Positions 17,492 through 26,772 of a stretch of DNA of 64,000 nt are shown here, in pieces; positions within the stretch are counted from its first letter, which is position 1, and the number at the start of each line of letters is the position of its first letter. Source of the DNA: Burkholderiaceae bacterium (lineage in GTDB: Bacteria; Pseudomonadota; Gammaproteobacteria; Burkholderiales; Burkholderiaceae_F); NCBI GenBank assembly GCA_022843955.1, contig JALHMQ010000015.1:1-64000 (forward strand), written 5' to 3'. Made by a program: the position numbers and the translations under genes. The notes below the pieces were generated by a model. The model saw only the letters and a program-made list of their open reading frames with translations, was not told where the DNA came from and did no database searches.

Positions 17492-18593
17492 GCGCCGGCT
17501 CGACGGTCATCATCAGCGTGGCGCGATCGAGCGCCACCGACTTGATCAGGCACCACACGGCGAGCCCGGGTACCAGCGCCAGTCGATCCGCCGCCTCGCG
17601 CGTCACCCGCGAGCGCAGGACCGCGCCGGCGCCGATGCGGATCTGCGCATCGGCATGGGTTGCATCGAGCGGCGTGAGCGAAATGATCTCCCCCGCCAGA
17701 CGGTTGACGGTACTCACGTCCACCGGCTGCGCCAGCGACAGGGCGACATCGCGCGCCGGAACGCGCACCCGCACCGCGGTGCCCACCGGCACGCTGACCC
17801 GCGGCACGCGCAGCGAGGCCGCACCGTCGATCTCCAGCAGCGTCAAGCCATAGCGCTCGTCATGCCCACCCACGCGGCAGTGCAGGAGGGAACCGGCCTC
17901 GATTCCAGGCATCAGGCGCGCCACCTCGGGGCGGGCCAGCACCTCATCGAGCGTGCCCGCCGCCAGCACGGCGCCGACCTCGAGCACGACCATGCGATCG
18001 GCCAGCCGCTGCGCCTCCTGCAGATCGTGCGTCACCAGCACGATGGGCATCGCCAGCCCGCGACGCAGCTCGGCCAGTTCCTGGTACAGCTCCTGCCGCA
18101 TGGCCTGGTCGACCGCAGAGAACGGCTCGTCGAGCAGCAGCACCTTTGGTTCGCGGGCCAATGCACGCGCCAGTGCCACACGTTGCTGCTGGCCTCCGGA
18201 CAACTGTGCCGGTCGGCGGCCTGCCTCGTCCTGCAGGCGCATGCGCACCAGCAGTTCGGTGGCGTGCCCGACCGGATCCGTGCGCGCGCTTGCCAGCGCC
18301 ACGTTGTGCAGGGCCGACAGGTGCGGAAACAGCGCGTAGTTCTGAAACACCATGCCGACGCGGCGTTGCTGCGGCGGCACCGCGACCCGTGCCTGCGGGT
18401 CGAACCAGACGTCACCGTCGACGACGATGCGACCCTGCGCGCACCCGGCCAGGCCGCAGATCACCCGCAGGATCGTGGTCTTGCCGCTGCCGGACGGCCC
18501 GACCAGTGCGAGCAGTTCACCCGCCTCGCAGCCGAATTGGGCATCGAGCGGAATCGGCGTCTGCTGCCGCAGCGTGACCGAGAGCGCAGGCAT
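17418..18593 (-). CDS. modC: Molybdate ABC transporter ATP-binding protein
   Basis: The ATPase of the ModABC importer, 391 residues. Walker A is GPSGSGKT (32-39), the signature is LSGGQ (131-135) and Walker B is VLLLDEP (151-157). The C-terminal third is a molbindin/TOBE region (TVNRLAGEIISLTPLDATHADAQIRIG). The ATG shares its A with the modB TGA (TGATG), showing coupling. Its 3' end overlaps the convergent modE gene by 74 bases, which is unusual. Confidence 0.96.
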   Translation of the reverse strand: MPALSVTLRQQTPIPLDAQFGCEAGELLALVGPSGSGKTTILRVICGLAGCAQGRIVVDGDVWFDPQARVAVPPQQRRVGMVFQNYALFPHLSALHNVALASARTDPVGHATELLVRMRLQDEAGRRPAQLSGGQQQRVALARALAREPKVLLLDEPFSAVDQAMRQELYQELAELRRGLAMPIVLVTHDLQEAQRLADRMVVLEVGAVLAAGTLDEVLARPEVARLMPGIEAGSLLHCRVGGHDERYGLTLLEIDGAASLRVPRVSVPVGTAVRVRVPARDVALSLAQPVDVSTVNRLAGEIISLTPLDATHADAQIRIGAGAVLRSRVTREAADRLALVPGLAVWCLIKSVALDRATLMMTVEPALKPSFSRSAAANDASDGTSNAPPS

Positions 18594-19267
18594 CAGCGCT
18601 CCTGCAGGTAGCGTTTGCTGCGCTGACCGCCGGCGAATACGACCCACAAGGCGACCAGCGTGAATGCCACCAGCACCAGCGACATGAGCGCAGCGCCGGC
18701 GTTGTCGAACGCCTGCACGCGGTCGTAAATGGCGATCGACAGTGTCTTGGTCTCGCCGGCGATGCTGCCGCCGACCATCAACACCACACCGAATTCGCCC
18801 AGGGTGTGCGCGAAAGTCAGTGCCATCCCGGTGAACACGCCCGGCCACGCCAGCGGCAACTCGATCTTCCACAAGGTCTGCCAGCGGGACAGCCCCGACA
18901 CCCAGGCGGCTTCACGCAGGCTGGTGGGAATCGCGGCGAACGCGCGCTGGATCGGCTGCACCATGAAGGGCAGGTTGACCAGCAGACTGGCAAACAGCAG
19001 CCCTTCGAACGTGAACACCAGCCGCAGTCCCGCCCAGCGGTCAAGCCATTGACCCAGCGCCGAGCCGGCGCCGAGCGCGACCATCAGATAGAAGCCGATC
19101 ACCGTCGGCGGCAGTAGCAACGGCAGCATCAGCGCCGCCTCGATGAGCGGCTTGAAACGCCCTTCGCCCATCGCCAGGCGTCGGCCGAGCCAGATGCCGA
19201 CAGGCAGCAGGACGACGCAGGTTGCCGTCGCCAGCCACAACGAGATGCGAGCCGCGTCCCAGTCCAA
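18593..19267 (-). CDS. modB: Molybdate ABC transporter permease
   Basis: An inner-membrane permease of 224 residues with about five transmembrane helices. The EAA coupling loop reads SLREAAWVSGLSRWQTLWKIELPLAWPGV, and TLGEFGVVLMVGGSI is typical of ModB. The frame begins at a TTG that abuts the modA stop. It couples periplasmic ModA delivery to ModC ATP hydrolysis. Confidence 0.95.
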   Translation of the reverse strand: MDWDAARISLWLATATCVVLLPVGIWLGRRLAMGEGRFKPLIEAALMLPLLLPPTVIGFYLMVALGAGSALGQWLDRWAGLRLVFTFEGLLFASLLVNLPFMVQPIQRAFAAIPTSLREAAWVSGLSRWQTLWKIELPLAWPGVFTGMALTFAHTLGEFGVVLMVGGSIAGETKTLSIAIYDRVQAFDNAGAALMSLVLVAFTLVALWVVFAGGQRSKRYLQER

Positions 19268-20038
19268 TCACTCCCCCGGCAGCGAAAATCCGTACGCCCG
19301 GAGGATCGCACGCGCAGCGGGCTGCTGCAGGTAGCGGTAGAACAATGCGGCCGTGTCACCGGCGCGCGCGGTCAGCACCATGCGCTGGCGCAGCGGCGCA
19401 TGCAACGTCTCCGGCAGCAGGAGGTGCATGCCCTGGCGCTGCAGTTCCGGCGCGATTGCCAAAGACAGCGCGATGATGCCGGCCTCGGCACTGCGCGTGG
19501 TGACGAACTGCGCGGCCTGGGCGATGTTCTCGCCCAGCACCAGCTTGGGCTGCACCAGATCCCACAGGCCGAGCGCGAGCAGCGCCTCGCGCGCAGCGCG
19601 GCCGTACGGCGCGTGTTCCGGATTGGCGATCGCGAACTTGCGCACGTCGCCCCATCCGGCGCGCAGCCCCCGCAGTTGCGCATCGAGCGCGAGATTGGAT
19701 CCTTTGGGCACATACAGCACGATCCGCCCGATGGCATAAAGCGCACCGCGATCTCGGGTCAGGCCGGCATCCGCGAGGCGGAAGACGAAGTCCTCGTCGG
19801 CCGACATGAACAGTTCGAACGGTGCGCCCTGCTGGATCTGGCGGGCGAAGTTCCCCGACGAACCGAAGTTGAGCGCGACCTCGCGGCCCGTGTCGGCCTT
19901 GAAGCGTGCCGCGACGTCCGTGAGCGCGAACTTGAGATCGCTGGCAGCAGCGACGATGGGCGGCTTGCCCTGCGCGTGCGCCAGCGTCGACCACAGCAGG
20001 ATGCAGACGGCCAGAACCGGGCGCAGGAACGGACTCAT
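19268..20038 (-). CDS. modA: Molybdate-binding periplasmic protein
   Basis: The solute-binding protein of the molybdate importer, 256 residues. A signal peptide ends near AHAQ (residues 20-23). The mature start VAAASDLKFALTDVAARF, the SSGNFARQIQQGAPFELFMSAD oxyanion-binding region and the C-terminal FYRYLQQPAARAILRAYGF are typical of ModA. It is first in the modABC operon, with an inverted repeat about 55 bases upstream. Confidence 0.96.
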   Translation of the reverse strand: MSPFLRPVLAVCILLWSTLAHAQGKPPIVAAASDLKFALTDVAARFKADTGREVALNFGSSGNFARQIQQGAPFELFMSADEDFVFRLADAGLTRDRGALYAIGRIVLYVPKGSNLALDAQLRGLRAGWGDVRKFAIANPEHAPYGRAAREALLALGLWDLVQPKLVLGENIAQAAQFVTTRSAEAGIIALSLAIAPELQRQGMHLLLPETLHAPLRQRMVLTARAGDTAALFYRYLQQPAARAILRAYGFSLPGE

Positions 20039-20092
20039 GCAGGCTCCAGAATAGCGACGGAAGAGACGTCCCCGACGGAGGCGCGAAGCTTA

Positions 20093-20116
20093 TCCTATTT
20101 CCGTTGGAACATAGGA
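20093..20116. promoter_or_regulatory. Candidate ModE operator upstream of modA
   Basis: A 24-bp inverted repeat with arms TCCTAT (20093-20098) and ATAGGA (20111-20116), with TTCC and GGAA as inner half-matches. It begins 55 bases upstream of the modA start. The position fits the operator of the convergent ModE-like regulator, although the bases differ from the E. coli ModE box. Confidence 0.5.
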
Positions 20117-20312
20117 CTGTCACGGCGTATGCGGTGCCGCGGCGCCGCGACGGCGCGACGCGATCGCTGCGCGCCCGCCCGGTCCGCGGTCCCCGGTGAG
20201 CCACTGTCGACAGCAGGCCATCATCGCGACCGGTCACTTCGTCGCATCGGTGCCGGCAGGCGCGACGCGTCCGGGTATCTTCGCCTTCTTCAGATTCCGG
20301 CCTCGCGCTCCC

Positions 20313-22409
20313 ATGCGTACCTTCCATCACTGCCTTTTGCTGCTCGCCCTGCTGATGCCCATGACACCCGTGATGGCCGATGACGATCCTCACCTCTGGC
20401 TGGAAGACGTCACCGGCGACAAGGCACTCGCCTGGGTACGCGCGCAAAACGCCGTGGCCGAAAAGGAGTTCGCCGCCGATCCGCGCTTCGAGCCGCTGCG
20501 CCGCAGTCTTCTCGACGTGCTGAACTCGCGCGAGCGGATTCCGACGGTCTCGCGCATGGGCGACCACTACTACAACTTCTGGCGCGACGCCGCCAATCCG
20601 CGCGGCCTGTGGCGCCGGACCACGCTTGCCGAGTACCGCAAGCCGGCGCCAGCGTGGGACGTGGTGCTCGATCTGGACGCGCTGGGGAAGGCCGAAAACG
20701 AGAACTGGGTGTTCAAGGGCAGCGACTGCCTGCGACCCGACACGCCGGCGCAGCCGTACCGCCGCTGCATGCTGGCGCTGTCGCGCGGCGGCGCCGACGC
20801 CACCGTGATGCGCGAGTTCGACCTCATCGACAAGGCCTTCGTCAAGGACGGCTTCGTGCTGCCCGAGGCCAAGCAGGACATCAACTGGCGCGACCTCGAC
20901 ACCGTGTGGGTCGGCACCGACTTCGGCCCCGGCAGCATGACGACCTCAGGCTACCCGCGCATCGTCAAGCGCTGGCAGCGCGGTACGCCGCTGACCGCAG
21001 CCACCATGGTCTACGAAGGGCAGATGACCGATGTCAGCGTCAGCGCGTCTTCCGAGCGCGAGTCGGGCACCCGCCGGGACTGGATCCGCCGCGGCATCGC
21101 GTTCTGGAACAGCGAGCACTTCGTGCTGGTGGACGGCAAGTCGGTCAAACTCGACATCCCGGCCGACGCCAACCCCCAGCCGTTCAACGACTGGCTGCTG
21201 GTGCGCACGCGCTCGCCATGGACGGTGGCCGGCACCACCCACCCGGGCGGCGCGCTGCTGGCGATCCGCTTCGACGCCTTCCTCAAGGGCGCGCGCGGCT
21301 TCGACGTTCTCTACGCGCCGACCGCCCGCAGCTCGATCGATGAGGTGCGGCAGACCAAGAGCGCGGTGCTGGTGGCCGAGCTGGACAACGTGCGCCCGCG
21401 CCTGTGGGAGATTCGCCACGACGGCAAGGCCTGGAACAAGTCTCGCGTGGACCTGCCCGACGCCGGCCAGCTCAACCTCGGCGGCACCTACTGGGCGAGC
21501 GACGACTACTTCTTCACCCGCCAGGACTTCGCGACGCCGACCACGCTGTCGATGCGCCGCGTCGGCGCGCGCGCCAGCACGGCACTGAAGTCGCTGCCGG
21601 CATTCTTCGACGCCACCGGCATCGTCACCCGCCAGTTCGAGGCGACCAGCCAGGACGGCACCCGGATCCCGTACTTCATCGCGCTGCGCGAAGGCACCAA
21701 GCTCGACGGCAGCCATCCGACGCTGCTCTATGGCTACGGCGGCTTCGCCAACAGCGAACTGCCGTGGTACTCGGGCAGCTTCGGACGCGGCTGGCTGGCG
21801 CCGGGCGGCGTCTTCGCGTTGGCCAACCTGCGCGGTGGCGGCGAGTTCGGACCGCAGTGGCATCAGGCCGCACAAAAGGAGAACAAGCAGCGCACCTGGG
21901 ACGACATGGCGGCGGTGGCGGAAGACATGATCAAGCGTGGCATCACCAGCCCGAAGCACCTGGGCATCATGGGTGGCAGCCAAGGCGGCCTGCTGGTCAC
22001 CGCCACCATGGTGCAGCGTCCGGATCTGTTCGGCGCGGTGGTCTCGCAGGTGCCGCTGATCGACATGCTGCGCTATCACAAGCTGCTCGCCGGTGCCTCG
22101 TGGATGGCCGAGTACGGCGACCCCGACAAGCCCGAAGAACGCGCCTACATCGCGCGCTACTCGCCCTACCAGAACGTGAAGAAGGACGCGACCTACCCGC
22201 GTCTGTTCCTCGTCACCTCCACCCGCGACGATCGCGTGCATCCGGGTCATGCGCGCAAGATGGCCACGCGCATGCAGCAGATGGGTCACGATGTGCTCTA
22301 CTTCGAGAACATCGAAGGCGGCCATGGGGCCGCGGCCAACAACGAACAGGCAGCGCGCATGTGGGCGCAGACCTTCACCTTCCTGTGGAAAGAGCTGGGA
22401 CGACGGTAA
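20313..22409 (+). CDS. Prolyl oligopeptidase family serine peptidase (S9A)
   Basis: An exported S9 peptidase of 698 residues. The start at 20313 gives a signal peptide ending near VMADDD. The N-terminal beta-propeller is followed by an alpha/beta-hydrolase domain with nucleophile Ser556 (GGSQGG), the acid Asp in RDDRVHP (639-640) and His671 (GGHGAA). It would cleave short proline-containing peptides in the periplasm. The downstream M61 peptidase gene begins at or before its stop, suggesting a peptide-scavenging pair. Confidence 0.94.
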   Translation: MRTFHHCLLLLALLMPMTPVMADDDPHLWLEDVTGDKALAWVRAQNAVAEKEFAADPRFEPLRRSLLDVLNSRERIPTVSRMGDHYYNFWRDAANPRGLWRRTTLAEYRKPAPAWDVVLDLDALGKAENENWVFKGSDCLRPDTPAQPYRRCMLALSRGGADATVMREFDLIDKAFVKDGFVLPEAKQDINWRDLDTVWVGTDFGPGSMTTSGYPRIVKRWQRGTPLTAATMVYEGQMTDVSVSASSERESGTRRDWIRRGIAFWNSEHFVLVDGKSVKLDIPADANPQPFNDWLLVRTRSPWTVAGTTHPGGALLAIRFDAFLKGARGFDVLYAPTARSSIDEVRQTKSAVLVAELDNVRPRLWEIRHDGKAWNKSRVDLPDAGQLNLGGTYWASDDYFFTRQDFATPTTLSMRRVGARASTALKSLPAFFDATGIVTRQFEATSQDGTRIPYFIALREGTKLDGSHPTLLYGYGGFANSELPWYSGSFGRGWLAPGGVFALANLRGGGEFGPQWHQAAQKENKQRTWDDMAAVAEDMIKRGITSPKHLGIMGGSQGGLLVTATMVQRPDLFGAVVSQVPLIDMLRYHKLLAGASWMAEYGDPDKPEERAYIARYSPYQNVKKDATYPRLFLVTSTRDDRVHPGHARKMATRMQQMGHDVLYFENIEGGHGAAANNEQAARMWAQTFTFLWKELGRR

Positions 22410-24217
22410 CCGCCACGCTGCACGTCCGCGCGCAGGCCGCTGTCGCGCCGCTGTGGCTCGCGCTGGCGCGGGTGCTGTCCCTGTGCCTGCTGCTGAATTC
22501 GACGGCAGGTGCCGCCGAGGCCGATGCGCGCACGCTGCCGCTGCTGCCCGAGACCCAGTCGATCCGCCTCGAAGTCCATCCGCACTGGCGCGACGAGCGC
22601 CGCTTCGCGATCCTGCTCAGCTTCGATGCCGGTGGCCGGCACGCCACGCCGATCGACCTGCCGACGGCGTGGGCGGGCGCCACCGGCCTCGGCGACGGCA
22701 TCCGCAATCTCCGAAGCACCAGCCGCGCCACCAGCATCGCTCCCGGTGATCTGCCGCACCAGCGCCGCGTGCTGCATCCGCCCCGCGGGACCGTGACGAT
22801 CGCCTGGGAACTGGTCGAGTACGGCAGCGCACCGCTCGATCACAACCGCTTCTACCAGCCGCTGCTGCGACCCGAGTACGCGCTGTTCTTCGGCCACGGC
22901 GCCTGGGTGCTGCCGTCGTTCCACCCGCAGCAGCCGCTGCGTGCGGCGATCGCCCTGCACGGGCTGCCGCGTGGCTGGACTGCGGCATCGAGCTTCGGCG
23001 CGCTGGCACGCGGCGAACGTACGCGCTGGCAGACCGAGCGCATCGTGCCCGCCACGCTGCGTCATGCGGTGTTCGCCTTCGGCGACTTTCGCCTGCGCCG
23101 CATCGACATCGCCGGCCAGCCGCTGTGGCTGGCGATCCGCGGCAAGTTCGGCTTCGACGACGCCGAGTTCTTCAACCGCACCGCGGCCCTGGTGCGCACC
23201 CAGCGCGCGTTCTTCGGCGACACCTCGTTCGCGCACTTTCTCGTGGCGCTGCTGCCCAATGACGTGGCGCGCGGCAGCAGTGGCGGCACCGGCGTGCACA
23301 ACGCCTTCGCGATGCACGCGTCGGCCGATCTGCAGGTGCCCGGCCCGGACTTCGAGTTCCTCATCGGCCATGAGAACCTGCACACCTGGGTGCCGTCGCG
23401 CTTCGGCTCGATGAACTCGGCCGACGGCACCGACGACGAGGCGCTGCGCTACTGGTTCAGCGAGGGCTTCACCAACTTCCTGACGCATCGCCTGCTGCTT
23501 GCCAGCGGTCAGTGGTCGCTGGCGCAGTACGCACGCGCGGTGAGCCGGGTGATCCGCAGCTACGAGCTGTCCGATGCGCGCTCGCGCGACAACGCTGCGG
23601 TGCGCGCGCAATTCTTCACCGACCGCGCCGTCGGCGAGCTGCCGTATCAGCGCGGCGAACTGCTGGCGTTGCGCTGGGACGCGCAGTTGCGCGCCCATGG
23701 GCAGACGCTGGCTGGCGTGCTGCGCAGCTTGCTGCTGCCTGCCGGACCCGCGTCCACGCGTCCTTCCTTGGCCACCGAGCGCCTGCTCGATGCCCTCACG
23801 CGCGTGCTCGGTCCAGGCCCGCGCGCCGACGTGCAGCGCGTGGTCGAGCAAGCCGGGCCGATCGACTACGACGCCGGCCTGCTCGGTCCGTGCTTCGTGA
23901 GCGAACCCGTGCAGCACGCGCACTGGGCGCTCGGCTTCGACGGCGAGCGCTCGTTCCGCAACCGGCGCGTCACCGGCCTGGTCCCAGGCAGCGCCGCACA
24001 GCGCGCCGGCCTGCGCGAGGGTGACCTCTTGCGCGCCTACTCGGTCTACGGCGGCGACGCCGACCGCGATGCCGACTTGACGGTCGAGCGCGACGGTGCG
24101 CTGGTGGACATCCGCTACCGGCCGGTGGCGGCCGCGCCGGTGCCCGGCGTGCGCTATCGCCCGGCCGACAACGCCGACGACGATCCCGCCTGCCGCGCCT
24201 GGCTGGCGCAACGCTGA
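22385..24217 (+). CDS. M61-family (glycyl aminopeptidase-like) metallopeptidase with PDZ domain
   Basis: A 610-residue exported zinc peptidase. The zinc site is HENLH (His329-His333) with the distal Glu360 in WFSEGFTNF, matching M61. A C-terminal PDZ-like domain (VTGLVPGSAAQRAGLREGDLLRAYSVYGG) follows. No ATG is available: the best start is GTG 22385, inside the S9 gene, giving an n-region before the hydrophobic LWLALARVLSLCLLL signal; GTG 22472 is the alternative. The overlap implies coupled translation with the S9 peptidase. Confidence 0.88.
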   Translation: MERAGTTVTATLHVRAQAAVAPLWLALARVLSLCLLLNSTAGAAEADARTLPLLPETQSIRLEVHPHWRDERRFAILLSFDAGGRHATPIDLPTAWAGATGLGDGIRNLRSTSRATSIAPGDLPHQRRVLHPPRGTVTIAWELVEYGSAPLDHNRFYQPLLRPEYALFFGHGAWVLPSFHPQQPLRAAIALHGLPRGWTAASSFGALARGERTRWQTERIVPATLRHAVFAFGDFRLRRIDIAGQPLWLAIRGKFGFDDAEFFNRTAALVRTQRAFFGDTSFAHFLVALLPNDVARGSSGGTGVHNAFAMHASADLQVPGPDFEFLIGHENLHTWVPSRFGSMNSADGTDDEALRYWFSEGFTNFLTHRLLLASGQWSLAQYARAVSRVIRSYELSDARSRDNAAVRAQFFTDRAVGELPYQRGELLALRWDAQLRAHGQTLAGVLRSLLLPAGPASTRPSLATERLLDALTRVLGPGPRADVQRVVEQAGPIDYDAGLLGPCFVSEPVQHAHWALGFDGERSFRNRRVTGLVPGSAAQRAGLREGDLLRAYSVYGGDADRDADLTVERDGALVDIRYRPVAAAPVPGVRYRPADNADDDPACRAWLAQR

Positions 24218-24339
24218 GCACCGCGAGTCTCTCCCGGCGGATTCACCTTGCCAGCGCGCGCGCGGCGGACTCCAATGCGGGCGGTAAGGGGCGGTGAGAG
24301 GCGTTGAGAGCGGCACCCCGCCGGCCCACAAAGGACAGC

Positions 24340-26772
24340 ATGAGAGACGAGCAGCGGCCCACGCCGGCGCGAGTGGCGGTGATCACCGTACATGGCATTG
24401 CCGACCAGCAGCCCGGCCACACCGTGCGCGAGTTGGCGAACCTGCTGTGCCACGGACGTGCCGGGGCGCCGCGCTACGTCGATGGCGAGTTGCACCAGGT
24501 GATCGTGCCGGTCAGCCGCCTGCCGTCGCTGCGCGAGGCCCGTGTGTCGACCTCCGCCGCCACGCCCGAGCCCAGCAGCGCCACCGGCATGCAGGTCGTG
24601 CCGGGCCGTGCCAGCGACTTCTACGTCGCGCAGCAGGCGACCGCTGGCCAGGCCAAGTCACTGACCTCGGCGAACGACGACCTGGGTCTGGCCTTGACCG
24701 ATCACCTGCTGGCGCAGTACCGGCCGGCCGAGCGCGACGGCCTGTATGAATCGACCCGCATCTCGTTGCGCCGGCAAGCCGATGGCACCGAGGTCGATCT
24801 GTACGAGCTCTATTGGGCCGACTATTCGCGCCTGCAGCCGGGCGGCGTACGCGCGCTGTCGGCCTCGTATCAGCTGTTCTTCCACCTGAACACGCTGGCG
24901 CGCGACGTGGTCGACCAGATCGCGCTGGCCACCGGCGGCGGACGCGCGCTGCGGCTGTTGCAGTGGCTGCACGCCTTGTCGGCCTGGCTGCTCAAGGGAC
25001 CGGCCGCGCTGCTGCAACTGGCGATGCTGCTGGTGGTCGCCTTCGGCGTTGCGGCCTTTGTGCCGCTGTCTGAGTATCGATTCGTGCTCGGGCTCGGCGG
25101 CAGCGTGGCGGCGCTGATCCTCGCCCTGTGCGCGTGGCTCATCTGGAACGCCGGTGGCGGCGGACGCGCGCTCGCGGCCGGCGCGTGCGCCGTCGGTGCG
25201 CTGCTGGGCGCCGGCCTGGCATTCGCCACGCTCGCTGAACTGGCATCCGACGTCGTGCTGTACCTGGGCGCCGCGGCGCTGCTGGTGCTGGTCGCCGGCA
25301 CCCTGCTGGTCCGCCGCTATGCCCGCACGGTGCGCGACGTGCAATCGGTGGGCTACGTGATCCTGCTCGCGACCATCGCGCTCCTGCTTGCCAATGCGCA
25401 GCTCGCCTTCGCGTTCACAAGCACGCCGTACGAGTGGTTGCTCACCAGCGCCCTGCATACCGGCGAGTTCCTGCTGGCAGCGCTGCTGCTCGTGTGGGCA
25501 GCGCTGGTGTTGGTGCAGATGGGTGCGTTGGTGCTCGGCTTTGCGCTGGCGCGCAACGCGACACCGGATGTCGCCGCCTCGCTGATGACGGCGCGCATCG
25601 GCCTGACCATCTCGACCGCGTTGTTCGTGATGCTGAGCCTGGTGCTGTGGTCGGTGATCGGCTACGTCGCCGGCCTCGCGCTGAAGGACCTGCTGTTCAC
25701 TCCGCTGCTGCTGGGGGAAGGCTATCGCTCCGCGGCCAACTTCTTCGAAGCGCAGGTGCAGGATGTCGGCGCGCTGTTCACGCCGCTGATGGCCCTGGCG
25801 GGCGCGATCGGCGCTGCGACCGTGGTGGCGCTGGCACCGGGCCTGCGCGAGGAGGTCGCCCCGACCGCAGCACCACCGGCCGATGCGGCGGCGCGCCTGG
25901 GCCGCTGGTGGAGCGCGGCGCGCCACAAGCTGGGCGCACTGTTCGGCACCATCGTGCCGCTGGTGGCGATCGCCAGCGGCGCGATGTACCTGCTGTTCGT
26001 GCTGGAGAAGTTGTTCGGCATCGGCACGCTGCTGGCGCTGCTGACCGGCACCTCCGGCGCGGTGCTGGTGGCGATCGGCAAGTGGCTGGCCGGCGGCGCG
26101 GTGACGATCACCGCGCTGGGCGCGCGCTTCACGCACACGTTCGGCAAGCTGCGCGTGGCACTGGATGCGGTGCTCGACATCGACAACTACTTTCGCGATC
26201 CGCACGATCATCGTCCGCCGCGCGCGCGCATCTTCTCGCGCTACGCGGCGCTGCTCGACTACGTGCGCCGGCGCGGCTACAGCCGCGTGGTGATCGTCGC
26301 GCACAGCCAGGGCACGGTGATCAGCGCCGACCTGCTGCACTACCTGCACCGAAGCGCAAGACTGCGTCCGCTCACCGGCGCCCTGCCGCTCGCCCTCGTC
26401 ACGGTCGGTTCGCCGTTGCGCGATCTGTACGCGGCCCGCTTTCCGCTGCTGTACCGCTGGATGGGCGGGCCTCAGGCGTCGTTCGCTGCAGCTGCGCCTG
26501 CCGCCGCGCAGCTGGGGCTGTGGCAATGGGTCAACGCCTACCGCTCCGGCGACTATGTCGGCCGCGCAGTCTGGACGCCAGCGGGCGACAGCAGCGAGTT
26601 TCGCGTGGCCGGTGTTGATGCGCAGGGCCAGGTGACCGCGGAGCGCGCTGGCGATCGCGTCGAGTTCTGCCTGGGCACCGGCGCGCACACGCACTACTTT
26701 GCCGACGATGCAACCACCCTGGCGTTGGAGGTGGACCGGCTGATCGCCACACCACTGCCGGCCCACCATTGA
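24340..26772 (+). CDS. Membrane-embedded alpha/beta hydrolase with split catalytic domain
   Basis: An 810-residue protein in which a hydrolase fold is interrupted by a large membrane region. The N-terminus has the oxyanion-type VAVITVHGIADQ (His18-Gly19), and the C-terminus has the nucleophile elbow AHSQG with Ser656. Between them lie about eight to ten hydrophobic spans (roughly 215-470 and 530-600). The ATG at 24340 has an AAGGA Shine-Dalgarno; an earlier ATG at 24304 lacks one. It could be a membrane lipase or thioesterase. Substrate and partners are unknown. Confidence 0.8.
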   Translation: MRDEQRPTPARVAVITVHGIADQQPGHTVRELANLLCHGRAGAPRYVDGELHQVIVPVSRLPSLREARVSTSAATPEPSSATGMQVVPGRASDFYVAQQATAGQAKSLTSANDDLGLALTDHLLAQYRPAERDGLYESTRISLRRQADGTEVDLYELYWADYSRLQPGGVRALSASYQLFFHLNTLARDVVDQIALATGGGRALRLLQWLHALSAWLLKGPAALLQLAMLLVVAFGVAAFVPLSEYRFVLGLGGSVAALILALCAWLIWNAGGGGRALAAGACAVGALLGAGLAFATLAELASDVVLYLGAAALLVLVAGTLLVRRYARTVRDVQSVGYVILLATIALLLANAQLAFAFTSTPYEWLLTSALHTGEFLLAALLLVWAALVLVQMGALVLGFALARNATPDVAASLMTARIGLTISTALFVMLSLVLWSVIGYVAGLALKDLLFTPLLLGEGYRSAANFFEAQVQDVGALFTPLMALAGAIGAATVVALAPGLREEVAPTAAPPADAAARLGRWWSAARHKLGALFGTIVPLVAIASGAMYLLFVLEKLFGIGTLLALLTGTSGAVLVAIGKWLAGGAVTITALGARFTHTFGKLRVALDAVLDIDNYFRDPHDHRPPRARIFSRYAALLDYVRRRGYSRVVIVAHSQGTVISADLLHYLHRSARLRPLTGALPLALVTVGSPLRDLYAARFPLLYRWMGGPQASFAAAAPAAAQLGLWQWVNAYRSGDYVGRAVWTPAGDSSEFRVAGVDAQGQVTAERAGDRVEFCLGTGAHTHYFADDATTLALEVDRLIATPLPAHH

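Noticed and set aside
24658-26769. Long open frame antisense to the membrane hydrolase
   Set aside because: Low-complexity His/Gln/Arg-rich translation; the plus strand has transmembrane spans and hydrolase motifs.
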